A DNA stretch of 64,000 nucleotides from Gammaproteobacteria bacterium MOLA455 (GCA_000511875.1 AZIN01000001.1:186001-250000); one strand, 5' to 3'; counted from the stretch's first letter, positions 26,417 to 36,885 are shown. Notes: generated by a model not told the origin, from the letters alone. Numbers and translations: made by a program.

Positions 26417-27094
26417 ATGACCGATCTGAAAAACACTGATGCTCAGAACACCAATACAGTTCAGTCCAATTTTATTATTCGCACCTTTCCGGTAGGTCCG
26501 CTGCAGTGCAACTGCTCAGTAATCGGCGATCGACTCAGCGGTCGAGCTCTGGTAGTTGATCCCGGTGGTGATGCGGACAAGATATTGGCGCTGTTAAAAG
26601 AGTTAGACCTCAAAGTGGTGGCGATCATTCATACCCACGCTCACCTGGATCATATTTTGGCCGCAGGTGAAATCAAAAATGCCACCGGCGCGCCGATCTA
26701 TCTGCACAAAGGCGATCAGTTCCTCTGGGATATGGTCGAGGAGCAGTGCGCTATGTTTGGTGTGCCGACGGTGTCATTGCCAGAGCCAGACCACTATATA
26801 ACCGACGATCAGTCTTTCGACTGCTGTGGTGCTGTTGCCATACACACCCCCGGGCACACACCGGGCTCAGTGAGCTTTTGGTTCGATGAATACAAAACCT
26901 TAATTGCTGGCGATACCTTGTTTCAGGGCAGCATTGGTCGCACAGACTTGCCTGGAGGAAATTTTGATGAGATCAAACAATCCATCAGCCAGCGACTCTA
27001 CACACTGCACGATGATGCGGTTGTGATTACTGGCCATGGCGCCAGCACGACCATCGGCACAGAGAAGCAGAACAATAGCTTTGTGCGCGGCTAA
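26417..27094 (+). CDS. Metallo-beta-lactamase-fold hydrolase, glyoxalase II-like
   Basis: A 225-residue protein with the THAHLDH metal motif at about residues 72-78, GHTPGSVSFW, AGDTLFQGSIGRTDLPGG and a C-terminal ITGHG. This pattern matches the YcbL type of small glyoxalase II-like proteins. The substrate cannot be fixed from sequence. It starts 11 bp after tatD and is probably co-transcribed. Confidence 0.85.
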   Translation: MTDLKNTDAQNTNTVQSNFIIRTFPVGPLQCNCSVIGDRLSGRALVVDPGGDADKILALLKELDLKVVAIIHTHAHLDHILAAGEIKNATGAPIYLHKGDQFLWDMVEEQCAMFGVPTVSLPEPDHYITDDQSFDCCGAVAIHTPGHTPGSVSFWFDEYKTLIAGDTLFQGSIGRTDLPGGNFDEIKQSISQRLYTLHDDAVVITGHGASTTIGTEKQNNSFVRG

Positions 27095-27134
27095 AAATTA
27101 ATCCACAGCAGTAACCAAGAACCGGGAATTACAG

Positions 27135-27758
27135 ATGAAACAGCAACAGCTTTTAACCATGCTTGAACTGCAGAACGACATGAACACCAAGGTCCATGCT
27201 CATTGGCAGGCGCAACATTTTGAATGGTATCGCGCCATCTGGGTCGAATGTGCCGAGCTGCTTGATCACTGGGGCTGGAAGTGGTGGAAAAAGCAGAACC
27301 CGGATATTGGCCAGATCGCCCTTGAACTGGTGGATATTTGGCACTTTGGCTTGAGTATTATGCTTTTGAAGGGCGATTCGGCGGAATCTATCGCCGAGCA
27401 GGTCACTGCTGCATTCGCCACGCCACAGAAAACTGGCGACTTCCGCGTTGATCTAGAAGACTTTACCGAATACACCCTGTCGAGCAAAAGCTTTGACGCT
27501 GTGCGCTTTGCCAAGCTGATGCAGGGCATAGATATGGACTTTGAACAGCTCTATGTCGGCTATGTCGGCAAGAACGTACTCAACTTCTTCCGTCAGGATC
27601 ACGGCTACCAGGATGGCAGCTACCAAAAGCAGTGGGGCGGTAAAGAAGATAATGAGCACCTGGTGGATATAGTGGCGCAGCTGGATACGACAGCAAGCGA
27701 TTTTAAAGATCAGCTCTATGCCCGCATGTTGGCCACTTACAGAGAGCTCTGCGCTTAG
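27135..27758 (+). CDS. Dimeric all-alpha dUTP diphosphatase
   Basis: A 207-residue all-helical dUTPase of the dimeric class (MazG-related), not the trimeric Dut type. The metal-binding acidic pairs are seen in WVECAELLDHWGWKWWK and ELVDIWHFG, with the YVGKNVLNFFRQDHGYQDG segment near residue 140. It hydrolyses dUTP to dUMP, keeping uracil out of DNA. Co-directional with the two genes before it. Confidence 0.88.
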   Translation: MKQQQLLTMLELQNDMNTKVHAHWQAQHFEWYRAIWVECAELLDHWGWKWWKKQNPDIGQIALELVDIWHFGLSIMLLKGDSAESIAEQVTAAFATPQKTGDFRVDLEDFTEYTLSSKSFDAVRFAKLMQGIDMDFEQLYVGYVGKNVLNFFRQDHGYQDGSYQKQWGGKEDNEHLVDIVAQLDTTASDFKDQLYARMLATYRELCA

Positions 27759-27936
27759 TCCCAAGGCGCACAAATGCTAGCAAACCATCGAAGAGGGCAT
27801 TATTGCTCTCGAAAATGGTCCCCATTAGTCTGCCAATGATGCATTTTAGCTGAGCATCCTTATAATAGCGGCCCGAAATGGAGCAACTAGCATGCTGCTC
27901 CACATTAGGCCTACACAACTTTCCCGGAGAACCATC

Positions 27937-28917
27937 TTGAAATCACCCGTTCGCGTTACTGTCACAGGGGCCGCAGGCCAAATTAGCTACTCTCTATTGT
28001 TCCGTATAGCCGCTGGCGAAATGCTCGGCACTGATCAGCCGGTTATTTTGCAAATGCTTGAGATTACTCCAGCATTGGAAGCACTGAAAGGTGTGGCCAT
28101 GGAACTTGAAGACTGCGCTTTCCCACTGCTCACCGGCATGGTTTGCACTGACGACGCGGCAGTTGCTTTTAAAGATACTGATTACGCACTGTTAGTGGGC
28201 GCCCGTCCTCGTGGTCCCGGTATGGAGCGTAAAGATTTGCTCGAAGCCAACGCTGCGATCTTCTCTGCTCAGGGCAAAGCGATCGACGCCAATGCGTCAA
28301 AAAATATTAAGGTTTTGGTCGTCGGTAACCCTGCTAACACTAACTCTTTGATTGCACAGCGCAACGCGCCGTCGATCAATCCACGTCAATTTACCGCTAT
28401 GACTCGTCTCGATCACAACCGCGCACTGAGTCAAATCGCAGCCAAGACTGGCACCACGGTCAACGACGTGACTCACATGACCATCTGGGGCAATCACTCA
28501 GCGACACAGTATCCCGATATTCACCAGACTAAAGTCAATGGCAGTCCTGCCATCGATATGGTTGATCAGGACTGGTATGAGAATGACTTTATCCCTGTTG
28601 TACAGCAGCGTGGCGCCGCGATTATTAAAGCCCGTGGCGCCTCAAGTGCCGCTTCAGCAGCCAATGCGGCTATTGCCCATATGCGCAGCTGGGCTCTGGG
28701 AACTGCCGAAGGCGACTGGGTTAGCATGGGCGTATACAGCGATGGCAGCTACGGCATCACTGAAGGTCTGATCTACTCTTTCCCCTGTGTCTGTAAAGAC
28801 GGCGATTGGCAAATCGTTCAGGGCGTTGAAATCAATGATTTCTCTCGCGCCAAGATGACAGCAACTCAGCAGGAACTGACAGAAGAGCGCGACGCGGTTC
28901 AGCACTTGCTGCCATAG
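27937..28917 (+). CDS. mdh: Malate dehydrogenase
   Basis: Mdh (326 residues) interconverts malate and oxaloacetate with NAD in the TCA cycle. The nucleotide-binding [12 protein letters not shown], the LEITPAL segment, TRLDHNRA and the catalytic WGNHS are all present, as in the cytosolic-type malate dehydrogenases of many proteobacteria. The start is a TTG at 27937: it gives the family N-terminus (MKSPVRV) and has GGAG 8 bases upstream. The ATG 15 codons earlier would add unrelated residues. Confidence 0.93.
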   Translation: MKSPVRVTVTGAAGQISYSLLFRIAAGEMLGTDQPVILQMLEITPALEALKGVAMELEDCAFPLLTGMVCTDDAAVAFKDTDYALLVGARPRGPGMERKDLLEANAAIFSAQGKAIDANASKNIKVLVVGNPANTNSLIAQRNAPSINPRQFTAMTRLDHNRALSQIAAKTGTTVNDVTHMTIWGNHSATQYPDIHQTKVNGSPAIDMVDQDWYENDFIPVVQQRGAAIIKARGASSAASAANAAIAHMRSWALGTAEGDWVSMGVYSDGSYGITEGLIYSFPCVCKDGDWQIVQGVEINDFSRAKMTATQQELTEERDAVQHLLP

Positions 28918-28954
28918 GTGTTTTGTTAGACCTGTTGTTCAGCAATAGAGAAGG

Positions 28955-28988
28955 GCCGTTTATTCTTCATTGAGTAAGCGGCTTTTTT
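28955..28988 (+). terminator. Rho-independent terminator after mdh
   Basis: GCCGTTTA pairs with TAAGCGGC (one G-U pair) around a 12-base loop and is followed by six T. It sits 38 bp after the mdh stop codon. Confidence 0.75.
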
Positions 28989-29112
28989 GTAACTGCAGGT
29001 TTTGTTGTTTTTCGCGCTTAATAAGCTCTCAGGGACGCTTTTACTGGTGGCTTAGACAATAAATTTGCTACAGTAAGCAACCTTAAAAACAGCCTCTTAT
29101 TGGGAGAGAAAC

Positions 29113-29586
29113 ATGGCATTTTCTGAAGTTGGAACGCCGGCGAACGATTTTTCGCTATTTAATCAGCGTGGCGAAAAAGTCAGTCTGGCGGACTTCCGTG
29201 GTATCAAGAACGTGCTGCTGTATTTTTATCCCAAGGCAATGACCCCTGGCTGCACAGTGCAGGCCTGTGGTATTCGCGATAGCAAAGATCAATTTGCTAA
29301 ACTGGATACAGTGGTCATGGCTGTCAGCCCAGACTCAGTTGATCGGCTGGTGAAGTTTGAAGACAAGCAAGAGTTAAACTTTACGCTGCTCTCCGACGAA
29401 GATCATCAGGTCACTGAAAGCTATGGCGCCTGGGACATGAAAAAGTTTATGGGCCGCGAATATATGGGCGTGCTGCGTAGCAGCTTCGTGATTGGCAAAG
29501 ATGGCCTGATTAAACATGTGATGGCGAAGGTGAAAACCAAAACCCATCACGATGACGCATTGGCCTGGATTAAAGAAAATTTATAA
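29113..29586 (+). CDS. bcp: Thioredoxin-dependent peroxiredoxin (BCP/PrxQ)
   Basis: A 157-residue atypical 2-Cys peroxiredoxin that reduces peroxides. Peroxidatic Cys47 and resolving Cys52 are in TPGCTVQACGIRD, the five-residue spacing of the BCP class. The FILYFYPK-like strand appears as LLYFYPKAM. It stands alone between mdh and yajC with GGGAGAGAA as ribosome binding site. Confidence 0.92.
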   Translation: MAFSEVGTPANDFSLFNQRGEKVSLADFRGIKNVLLYFYPKAMTPGCTVQACGIRDSKDQFAKLDTVVMAVSPDSVDRLVKFEDKQELNFTLLSDEDHQVTESYGAWDMKKFMGREYMGVLRSSFVIGKDGLIKHVMAKVKTKTHHDDALAWIKENL

Positions 29587-29688
29587 TTCTTTGGTCAGGC
29601 TAAAGGACTTTTAACCTTAACTGCCAAAGCGCAAGACTGTTGCGGCACTAATACTCCAAGCTTAATAATTTAACTCTAAGGACTCACT

Positions 29689-30018
29689 ATGTTTTTTATT
29701 TCCAGTGCACAGGCGCAGACGGCAGCCGGATCTGGCGAACCAGGTATTACCGGATCGCTGATTATGTTTGGCGGACTCTTTATCTTTATGTATCTGTTTA
29801 TTATCCGTCCCCAGCGCAAGCGTCAGAAAGAGCACACAGATCTGATTACCGGTCTGAGCAAGGGCGACGAGGTCACCATGACCAGTGGCATACTTGGCAA
29901 GATCGTTAAACTTGAAGGTGAGTATGTAGTGGTTGAAGTGAATGACAAACTTGAGCTTAAGTTTCAAAAGTCCGCGGTTCACGCGGTGCTGCCAAAAGGC
30001 ACTATCAAGGCGATCTAA
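29689..30018 (+). CDS. yajC: Sec translocon accessory protein YajC
   Basis: YajC (109 residues) is a small inner-membrane partner of SecDF. It has one membrane helix at about residues 19-38 (GSLIMFGGLFIFMYLFIIRPQRKRQKEH) and the KGDEVTMTSGILGKI domain. In most gammaproteobacteria it sits in tgt-yajC-secDF; here neither neighbour is present and a terminator follows at once, so it is a single-gene unit or a second copy. Confidence 0.92.
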   Translation: MFFISSAQAQTAAGSGEPGITGSLIMFGGLFIFMYLFIIRPQRKRQKEHTDLITGLSKGDEVTMTSGILGKIVKLEGEYVVVEVNDKLELKFQKSAVHAVLPKGTIKAI

Positions 30019-30033
30019 GCTCGCAATCAAAAA

Positions 30034-30057
30034 AAGGTCGCTTACGCGGCCTTTTTT
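30034..30057 (+). terminator. Rho-independent terminator after yajC
   Basis: GGTCGC and GCGGCC pair (one G-U) around TTAC, with A-run before and T-run after, so it could act in both directions. It lies 16 bp after the yajC stop. Confidence 0.85.
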
Positions 30058-30125
30058 GTAGCTGCCTTAACTAGCCTGTTTCAACTATTCGCTTCAAAAA
30101 GAGTCGCTTTAACGAGAGTTATAAA

Positions 30126-31118
30126 ATGATTACTTATCCAGAGAGACTCAATCTCGCCCAGACCCCGACGCCGTTCTATCCGCTAGAGCGACTGTCTGAG
30201 CAGCTTGGTGGACCGCGCATCTGGATCAAGCGGGACGACCTCACTGGTGCCGCTACCTCTGGTAACAAAGTTCGCAAGCTTGAATTTCTATTGGCTGAAG
30301 CACTGGCCAATGGCTGCGACACCTTGATCACCTCTGGTGGTGTGCAGTCCAATCACTGTCGCTCGGTGGCACTGCTCGGCGCGCAGCTGGGCCTCAAGGT
30401 TCACCTGTTATTACGTGCTGATATTGAGCCTAAGCCGATAGGTAATCTGCTTCTCGACCATTTGGCTGGGGCCAGGATTAGCCACTACAGTGTCGATGAA
30501 TATCGAAGCCTGGATAAACTCTTTGCCCAGTGGGCAGAGCACTACGCTGAAATGGGCAGGAAAGCCTATTTAATTCCTACTGGTGGCAGCAATGGCACTG
30601 GTATGTGGGGCTATATAGCCGCCGCTGAGGAGCTCTCTGAAGACTTTGCACTCAATGCCATAATGCCTCAGACGATAGTCCATGCCACCGGGTCTGCGGG
30701 CACCCAGGCGGGTTTAATGCTCGGTTGCCAGCTGCATCAGATCAACACTCGGGTAAAGGCCTATGCGGTGTGCGACAACGCGGCTTACTTTACTCGAAAA
30801 GTGCGTGACGACCTCGAGCAATGGCAGAGTCAGTACAGCCCAGAAACCGATATTTCTCGCTTAATTGCCGATACTTGCGATGACTATGTAGGTCCGGCAT
30901 ATGGCGTTGCTGATCAAGAGGTCTTTGACTGTATAAAGCAGGTTGCCGCTCTCGAGGGTATTTTGCTCGACCCGGTTTATACGGGCAAAGCATTCTTTGG
31001 CATGATGGAAGATATTAAGAAAGGTAAATTCTCTCACCAGCCGGGTGGCGATATCGTTTTTCTCCACACTGGTGGGCTATTCGGATTATTTGCTCAGCAC
31101 CACCACTTGGGCTATTAG
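30126..31118 (+). CDS. D-cysteine desulfhydrase / ACC deaminase-family PLP enzyme
   Basis: A 330-residue PLP-dependent enzyme of the tryptophan synthase beta fold. The PLP lysine is at about residue 48 in SGNKVRKLEFLL, followed by TSGGVQSNHCR. The GSAGTQAG phosphate loop and DPVYTGKAF follow. Members act as D-cysteine desulfhydrases (E. coli DcyD), ACC deaminases or L-cysteate lyases (marine sulfonate use). Sequence alone does not separate these; D-cysteine desulfhydrase is my preference. The next gene encodes an amino-acid symporter. Confidence 0.8.
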   Translation: MITYPERLNLAQTPTPFYPLERLSEQLGGPRIWIKRDDLTGAATSGNKVRKLEFLLAEALANGCDTLITSGGVQSNHCRSVALLGAQLGLKVHLLLRADIEPKPIGNLLLDHLAGARISHYSVDEYRSLDKLFAQWAEHYAEMGRKAYLIPTGGSNGTGMWGYIAAAEELSEDFALNAIMPQTIVHATGSAGTQAGLMLGCQLHQINTRVKAYAVCDNAAYFTRKVRDDLEQWQSQYSPETDISRLIADTCDDYVGPAYGVADQEVFDCIKQVAALEGILLDPVYTGKAFFGMMEDIKKGKFSHQPGGDIVFLHTGGLFGLFAQHHHLGY

Positions 31119-31162
31119 CCCGCAGTAAAAAGAATAATAAAAACACAAAAGAAGGAACTGTT

Positions 31163-32530
31163 ATGTTTGAACAAATCGTCGACACCATGAGAGAGGTCAT
31201 CTGGGGTCCGGGTATGCTGGCACTGCTATTGGGAACCGGCATCTACCTATCAGTCGGCCTAAAAGGAATCAGTATTAGCAAGATTCCCTATGCCTTTAAG
31301 CAGCTATTTAAAGGTCGAAAAGGCAGTGGCGAAGGGGAAATCAGTCCTTTTAACGCATTGATGACGGCGCTTTCATCCACCGTCGGCACCGGCAATATTG
31401 TCGGTGTTGCAACGGCCATTGCCCTTGGCGGACCCGGGGCACTTTTCTGGATGTGGTGTGCAGCCGTGATTGGCTTGGCAACTAAGTATGCAGAGGCAGT
31501 TTTAGCTGTTCACTACCGTGAGACCGATGAGCTAGGTAAAAAAGTCGGTGGACCCATGTACTACATCAAAAATGGTCTTGGGGCGAAGTGGAAGTGGCTG
31601 GGTATGTTATTTGCCTTTTTTGGCGCACTGGCGGGATTTGGCTTGGCCAACACAGTGCAGTCCAATGCCGTGTCCCAGATCCTCGAGAGTAACTTCAATG
31701 TGCCCACTCTGCTAAGCGGTATTGTTATGTCGATACTGGTTGGCGTAGTTTTACTCGGTGGCATTAAGCGTATTGCAGAAGTCGCAGGCAAGTTGGTTCC
31801 GCTAATGGCGATTATCTATCTGTTGGCGACCATGAGCATTTTGATTCTCAATGCGGCGGAAGTACCTGCTGCGGTTTTCTTGATAGTTGATAGCGCATTT
31901 AACGGTGCTGCAGCAACCGGCGGCTTCGTCGGCGCCAGCATAATGCTGGCTTTGCAAAGTGGCGTCGCTCGAGGCGTTTTCTCCAACGAATCTGGCCTTG
32001 GGTCGGCGCCTATTGCTCATGCCGCTGCTGAGACTAATAGTCCAGTGCGTCAGGGCTCAATCGCTATGCTAGGTACGTTTATAGATACGCTGGTTATCTG
32101 CACCATGACCGGTCTTGTGCTCGTGGTTACCGGTGTCTGGAACGGTGAGTTATATGGCGCGGCCATGACGTCTGCTGCGTTCAGTTCGCAGTTGCCCTTT
32201 GGCGATATTATCCTGACCCTCTGTATTATTCTGTTTGCGTTTACCACTATGCTGGGATGGAGTTATTACGGCGAGCGCTGTGCTGAATTTTTGCTCGGCC
32301 CCAAAGTGATCGTGCCATTCCGAGTACTCTGGGTAGCGGGTATTTTTCTTGGCACCCAGATGAGTTTAGGGCTGGTATGGAAAATGTCCGATGTGCTCAA
32401 CGGCATGATGGCCATTCCCAACCTAATTGCACTGGTGTTCTTGGCGCCGGTTGTGTTTCGCCTATCCAAAGAGTACTTTGCTGAAGAAGAGCAAGCTGAA
32501 CGCGACGCAGCGGCTGAAAAAGCATCTTAG
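31163..32530 (+). CDS. Alanine/glycine:cation symporter (AGCS family)
   Basis: A 455-residue sodium-coupled transporter of the inner membrane with about ten to eleven helices. Family signatures are ALSSTVGTGNIVGVATAIALGGPGA and ARGVFSNESGLGSAPIAHAAA. It imports alanine, glycine or D-alanine with sodium, fitting a marine bacterium. It begins 44 bp after the PLP enzyme, so both may serve amino-acid use. Confidence 0.93.
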   Translation: MFEQIVDTMREVIWGPGMLALLLGTGIYLSVGLKGISISKIPYAFKQLFKGRKGSGEGEISPFNALMTALSSTVGTGNIVGVATAIALGGPGALFWMWCAAVIGLATKYAEAVLAVHYRETDELGKKVGGPMYYIKNGLGAKWKWLGMLFAFFGALAGFGLANTVQSNAVSQILESNFNVPTLLSGIVMSILVGVVLLGGIKRIAEVAGKLVPLMAIIYLLATMSILILNAAEVPAAVFLIVDSAFNGAAATGGFVGASIMLALQSGVARGVFSNESGLGSAPIAHAAAETNSPVRQGSIAMLGTFIDTLVICTMTGLVLVVTGVWNGELYGAAMTSAAFSSQLPFGDIILTLCIILFAFTTMLGWSYYGERCAEFLLGPKVIVPFRVLWVAGIFLGTQMSLGLVWKMSDVLNGMMAIPNLIALVFLAPVVFRLSKEYFAEEEQAERDAAAEKAS

Positions 32531-32557
32531 AAGAGCAGGTTTTAGAAGAGATATGAT

Positions 32558-33466
32558 ATGTCTGAATTGAATGGTCCCAAGCTGGTTATTGCTATTTCCT
32601 CCACCGCACTATTCGATATGCGTGAGAGCCATGAGATCTATGAAAGCCAGGGCGTGGCCGCTTATGCCAAATATCAGCGCGAGCACGAGGATGATATTCT
32701 CGAGCCAGGAGAAGCCTTTCCCCTGGTGACCAAGCTGTTGCGAATCAACGAGAAGCTCGGTGGCGAGCCAAGGGTAGAGGTGATTTTACTCTCTCGAAAC
32801 TCCGCGGATACCGGTCTGCGAGTATTTAATTCGATTGCCCACTATGGGCTCAATATTACTCGTGCAGCTTTCTCTGGGGGCAATTCACCCTACAGATATG
32901 TCTCGGCCTTTGCCTGTCATCTGTTTTTAAGTACCAATGCCCAGGACGTTCGCAGCGCTCTGGACAGCGGAATGGCGGCGGCAACCCTATTGCCATCGCA
33001 GAAAAGCATTAGCGAATCCGATGAGCTGCGCTTTGCTTTTGATGGCGATGCTGTGCTGTTCTCAGATGCCTCGGAGCGTATCTTTAAAGAGCGTGGTCTA
33101 GACGCCTTTACCGCTAATGAAAAAGCTGAAGCCCGCATGCCGTTGGATGCAGGACCATTTAAGAAATTTTTACAGACTCTGCACTCTCTGCAGGCTGAAT
33201 TCCCTATCGATGAGTGTCCGATTCGAACTGCCCTGGTCACTGCGCGGGCCGCTCCAGCTCATGAGCGTGTTGTGCGCACATTGCGAGAATGGGGCATCCG
33301 TATCGATGAAAGCCTATTTCTCGGCGGGCTCAGTAAAGGGGATTTTCTCAAGTCCTTCGGTGCCGATGTTTTCTTTGATGATCAGCAAGTTCACTGCAGC
33401 TCTGCCAGCGAGCATGTGGCCACAGGTCACGTTCCCCACGGTGTCGCCAATGAGCTTAGAGAGTAA
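32558..33466 (+). CDS. Cytosolic 5'-nucleotidase (NT5C1-like family)
   Basis: A 302-residue protein of the 5-nucleotidase family related to animal cytosolic NT5C1. Visible signatures are VIAISSTALFDM near the N-terminus (replacing a DxDxT loop), VEVILLSRNSADTGLRVFNSI, FSGGNSPYRY, FAFDGDAVLFSD and a C-terminal FFDDQ. It probably dephosphorylates nucleoside monophosphates. It lies 27 bp after the symporter. Confidence 0.85.
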   Translation: MSELNGPKLVIAISSTALFDMRESHEIYESQGVAAYAKYQREHEDDILEPGEAFPLVTKLLRINEKLGGEPRVEVILLSRNSADTGLRVFNSIAHYGLNITRAAFSGGNSPYRYVSAFACHLFLSTNAQDVRSALDSGMAAATLLPSQKSISESDELRFAFDGDAVLFSDASERIFKERGLDAFTANEKAEARMPLDAGPFKKFLQTLHSLQAEFPIDECPIRTALVTARAAPAHERVVRTLREWGIRIDESLFLGGLSKGDFLKSFGADVFFDDQQVHCSSASEHVATGHVPHGVANELRE

Positions 33467-33743
33467 AGATTTAGGTGATAGAGCATTAAGTATGGCGGTG
33501 TTACGATCTCGAAAATATCTTCAGCTGTCCGACGCGGAGATACTTGAGCGCTATAAAAACCAGCCCACTGGTGAAGACCTGTACTTTCTTCAGGTTGAAA
33601 TAGAGCAGCGCGATCTAGCCGAAGAGGCGCTGCAAGTATTGAGTCAGGTCAATAAAAAAGCGCGCCACTCGGTACTCTACTATCTTTTCTACGCGCTGAT
33701 GTTTGGCTTTTTCATCGTTCGCTTCGGCAAAGACTTTATCTAG
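33450..33743 (+). CDS. Small membrane protein of unknown function
   Basis: A 97-residue protein with a charged helical N-terminal part (SDAEILERYKNQ ... VEIEQRDLAEEALQVL) and one membrane helix near the C-terminus (LYYLFYALMFGFFIVRFG). I do not recognise the family. It overlaps the end of the nucleotidase gene by 17 bp, so it is likely co-expressed. A second possible start at 33492 would remove 14 residues. Confidence 0.65.
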   Translation: MSLESKDLGDRALSMAVLRSRKYLQLSDAEILERYKNQPTGEDLYFLQVEIEQRDLAEEALQVLSQVNKKARHSVLYYLFYALMFGFFIVRFGKDFI

Positions 33744-33762
33744 ACTTTAACCCTTCCACCGC

Positions 33763-34551
33763 TTAGAAAAGCACAAACTTAATACCCATTCCTAACAGCA
33801 GGGTCGCTATTGCGGTCTGTAGTATATTGCCTGGAATGCTCCGCGCCAGCCGTGTGCCTAAGTGGATCGCTGGCAACGAGCCGATCAACAGACAGCCCAA
33901 TAGCATAAAATCAACATTACCCAGCCAAATCAGGTGGCCAAGGCCTGCCACTAGGGTTAGGGGGACGGCATGGGCTATATCGGTGCCAACGACCTTCAAG
34001 GCTGGCATATGCGGATAGAGCACCATCAACACGGCGGCACAAAAAGCCCCCGCACCGACTGATGATAGCGTGACAAAGATTCCTAAAAAGATGCCCACTA
34101 AGAGAATCACCGCGTCGTTATGACGGGGGAAAAAACCATTGCTAGTCTCTGCCTCTATTTTGACTGAACGCCGCAGGCGGCCATTGAATAGGATCACAGT
34201 GGCGGTTAAAACCAGCATCACGCCGAGACTGCGGGTTAAAATACTCTCGTATTCGGATGAGTCACTGAACACTTGACTGAGAAACAGGGCGGTGATCACT
34301 GAGGCTGGCACACTGCCTAAGGCGAGCATGCGCACGGTGCGCCACTGAATGGTTTTCTGCTTCTGATGACTGATAACACCGCCGGCCTTAGTAATGGCAG
34401 CATAGAGTAGATCGGTACCGATGGCGACGTTGTAGGGAAAGCCAAAAAGAATCAGCAGCGGCGTCATCAGCGAGCCTCCACCGACGCCAGTCAGGCCTAT
34501 TGCCAGACCCACAGCAGCGCCAGAGGCTATATAGAGAATAAGATCAATCAT
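33763..34551 (-). CDS. TSUP (TauE/SafE) family permease
   Basis: A 262-residue inner-membrane protein with about seven to eight helices and the family motifs GLTGVGGGSLMTPLL near the N-terminus and GTDIAHA around residue 195. TSUP proteins move sulfite, sulfoacetate, thiosulfate or other organosulfur anions. Divergent from cysB and near cysH, so a role in sulfur uptake or sulfite release is likely. Confidence 0.85.
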   Translation of the reverse strand: MIDLILYIASGAAVGLAIGLTGVGGGSLMTPLLILFGFPYNVAIGTDLLYAAITKAGGVISHQKQKTIQWRTVRMLALGSVPASVITALFLSQVFSDSSEYESILTRSLGVMLVLTATVILFNGRLRRSVKIEAETSNGFFPRHNDAVILLVGIFLGIFVTLSSVGAGAFCAAVLMVLYPHMPALKVVGTDIAHAVPLTLVAGLGHLIWLGNVDFMLLGCLLIGSLPAIHLGTRLARSIPGNILQTAIATLLLGMGIKFVLF

Positions 34552-34605
34552 TGAGGATAGCTGTCACTTGTCGGCCGAATAGTTGCGCACTTTAGCAAGC
34601 TGCGG

Positions 34606-34624
34606 CTATTCTAAGAAGGAATAG
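34606..34624. promoter_or_regulatory. Palindrome between the TSUP permease and cysB
   Basis: CTATTCTAAGAAGGAATAG is an inverted repeat with perfect 6-bp arms and fits T-N11-A for LysR-family sites. It lies 55 bp upstream of the permease start and 117 bp upstream of cysB, so it may bind CysB. This assignment is inferred from pattern and position. Confidence 0.4.
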
Positions 34625-34659
34625 TTTTGTATATTTTTATAGCTTTATCGTATAGATAG

Positions 34660-35715
<1,056 letters not shown>

Positions 35716-35804
35716 GAAAGCGGGCTATATGATTGCAGGAGCAAGCGCCGGCAGCGGCAAGAGCTAAGTGGCGCGGGCGAGGTTGCCCCTGTTAGAAAGC
35801 AGGT

Positions 35805-36137
35805 TTACAAAAAATCTAGATCCACGTCATTCATAATTTCGGCGATCTCGTCGTCTTCGCTAGTCTCCGCATTGAGCACTTCTTTGACAAACTTAAAGTA
35901 GACTGTATAAATCACTGTAGGCGCACCTTCGCGCTCAACAATAAAGAATGGGGCGCGGTCAACGCCATGCTCTGTCGCCAGCACCATTCCCTCTGATTGA
36001 TCATTTGACTCGTCTGCAACAACTGTGCGATCAATGCGTTCGAGCTGTCCTGCCGCGCGCATCTTGTCCTCAATTTCACCACACTTTTTGCACGGAGAAC
36101 CATCGGCAAAGATTTTTTTGACCATGGTGATTTTCAT
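35805..36137 (-). CDS. CxxC thioredoxin-like protein next to cysH
   Basis: A 110-residue protein with a C-K-K-C motif at residues 16-19 after a beta strand (ITMVKKIFADGSPCKKCG) and a downstream RAPFFIVE strand with a cis-Pro-like position. This looks like a glutaredoxin/thioredoxin fold. An acidic tail (about 20 residues) ends the protein. It follows cysH by 22 bp on the same strand. APS reductases need a thiol donor, so it may serve CysH; this is inference. Confidence 0.7.
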   Translation of the reverse strand: MKITMVKKIFADGSPCKKCGEIEDKMRAAGQLERIDRTVVADESNDQSEGMVLATEHGVDRAPFFIVEREGAPTVIYTVYFKFVKEVLNAETSEDDEIAEIMNDVDLDFL

Positions 36138-36159
36138 ACTTATCGCCTTTTGAGAGCTG

Positions 36160-36885
36160 TTACTTGCTGATATTTACCGCGTGCAGACCACATTCTTTCA
36201 TGGTTGCTTCCTCCCACCACCAGCGGCCTTCGCGCTCGTGCTGACCTGGGCCAGTAGGGCGAGTGCAGGGCTCACAGCCAATGCTGACAAAACCTTCGTC
36301 ATGGAGCTCATTGTAGGGTACATCATTGGCGCGGATATAGTCCCAGACCTGCTTTGAGGTCCAGTTGGCCAATGGGTTGAACTTGGTCAAGCTGTCATCT
36401 GGGCGGGCAAAGGCTTTATCGTCCTGAATAGCCGGCACGGCAGCCCGAGTGCCTGGGCTCTGATCGCGACGCTGTCCTGTAATCCAAGCATCAACGGTTA
36501 ATAGTTGTTTGCGCAGGGGGGCGATCTTACGCACGCCACAGCATTCTTTGTGGTCATCCTGGTAGAAGCTAAACAGACCTTTTTCTTTAACCAATTTTTC
36601 GACTTTTACGGCTTCTGGCATGACTAGATCGATTTTAATGTCGTAGTGGTTGCGCACAGCTTCAATAAATCTGTAAGTCTGGGCATGGAGACGACCCGTA
36701 TCCAGCGAGAAGACTTGTATGTCTTTGCGGATTTTGTATGCCATATCGATCAACACTACATCTTCAGCACCGCTAAACGAGATCGCAATATTGTCAAAGT
36801 TCTCTAGGGCATAACTGAGGATTTCTTGTGGTGACTGGGCTGCCAATTCACTGTCTATATCAACGATGTTGGTGATCGAGTTCAT
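36160..36885 (-). CDS. cysH: Assimilatory adenylylsulfate (APS) reductase, iron-sulfur type
   Basis: CysH (241 residues) reduces activated sulfate to sulfite. Cys115-Cys116 (KECCGVRK) and Cys204/Cys207 (GCEPC) are the [4Fe-4S] ligands that mark the APS-using class, and Cys232 in the C-terminal ECGLH is the catalytic cysteine. The [10 protein letters not shown] loop binds the nucleotide. I chose the ATG at 36885; the upstream frame begins with TTG and adds eight unrelated residues. No cysC or cysN lies in the window. Confidence 0.94.
   Translation of the reverse strand: MNSITNIVDIDSELAAQSPQEILSYALENFDNIAISFSGAEDVVLIDMAYKIRKDIQVFSLDTGRLHAQTYRFIEAVRNHYDIKIDLVMPEAVKVEKLVKEKGLFSFYQDDHKECCGVRKIAPLRKQLLTVDAWITGQRRDQSPGTRAAVPAIQDDKAFARPDDSLTKFNPLANWTSKQVWDYIRANDVPYNELHDEGFVSIGCEPCTRPTGPGQHEREGRWWWEEATMKECGLHAVNISK

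Noticed and set aside
27780-27820. Hairpin after the dUTPase gene (CGAAGAGGGC ... GCTCTCG) as a terminator
   Set aside because: The stem has mismatches and no T-run follows.
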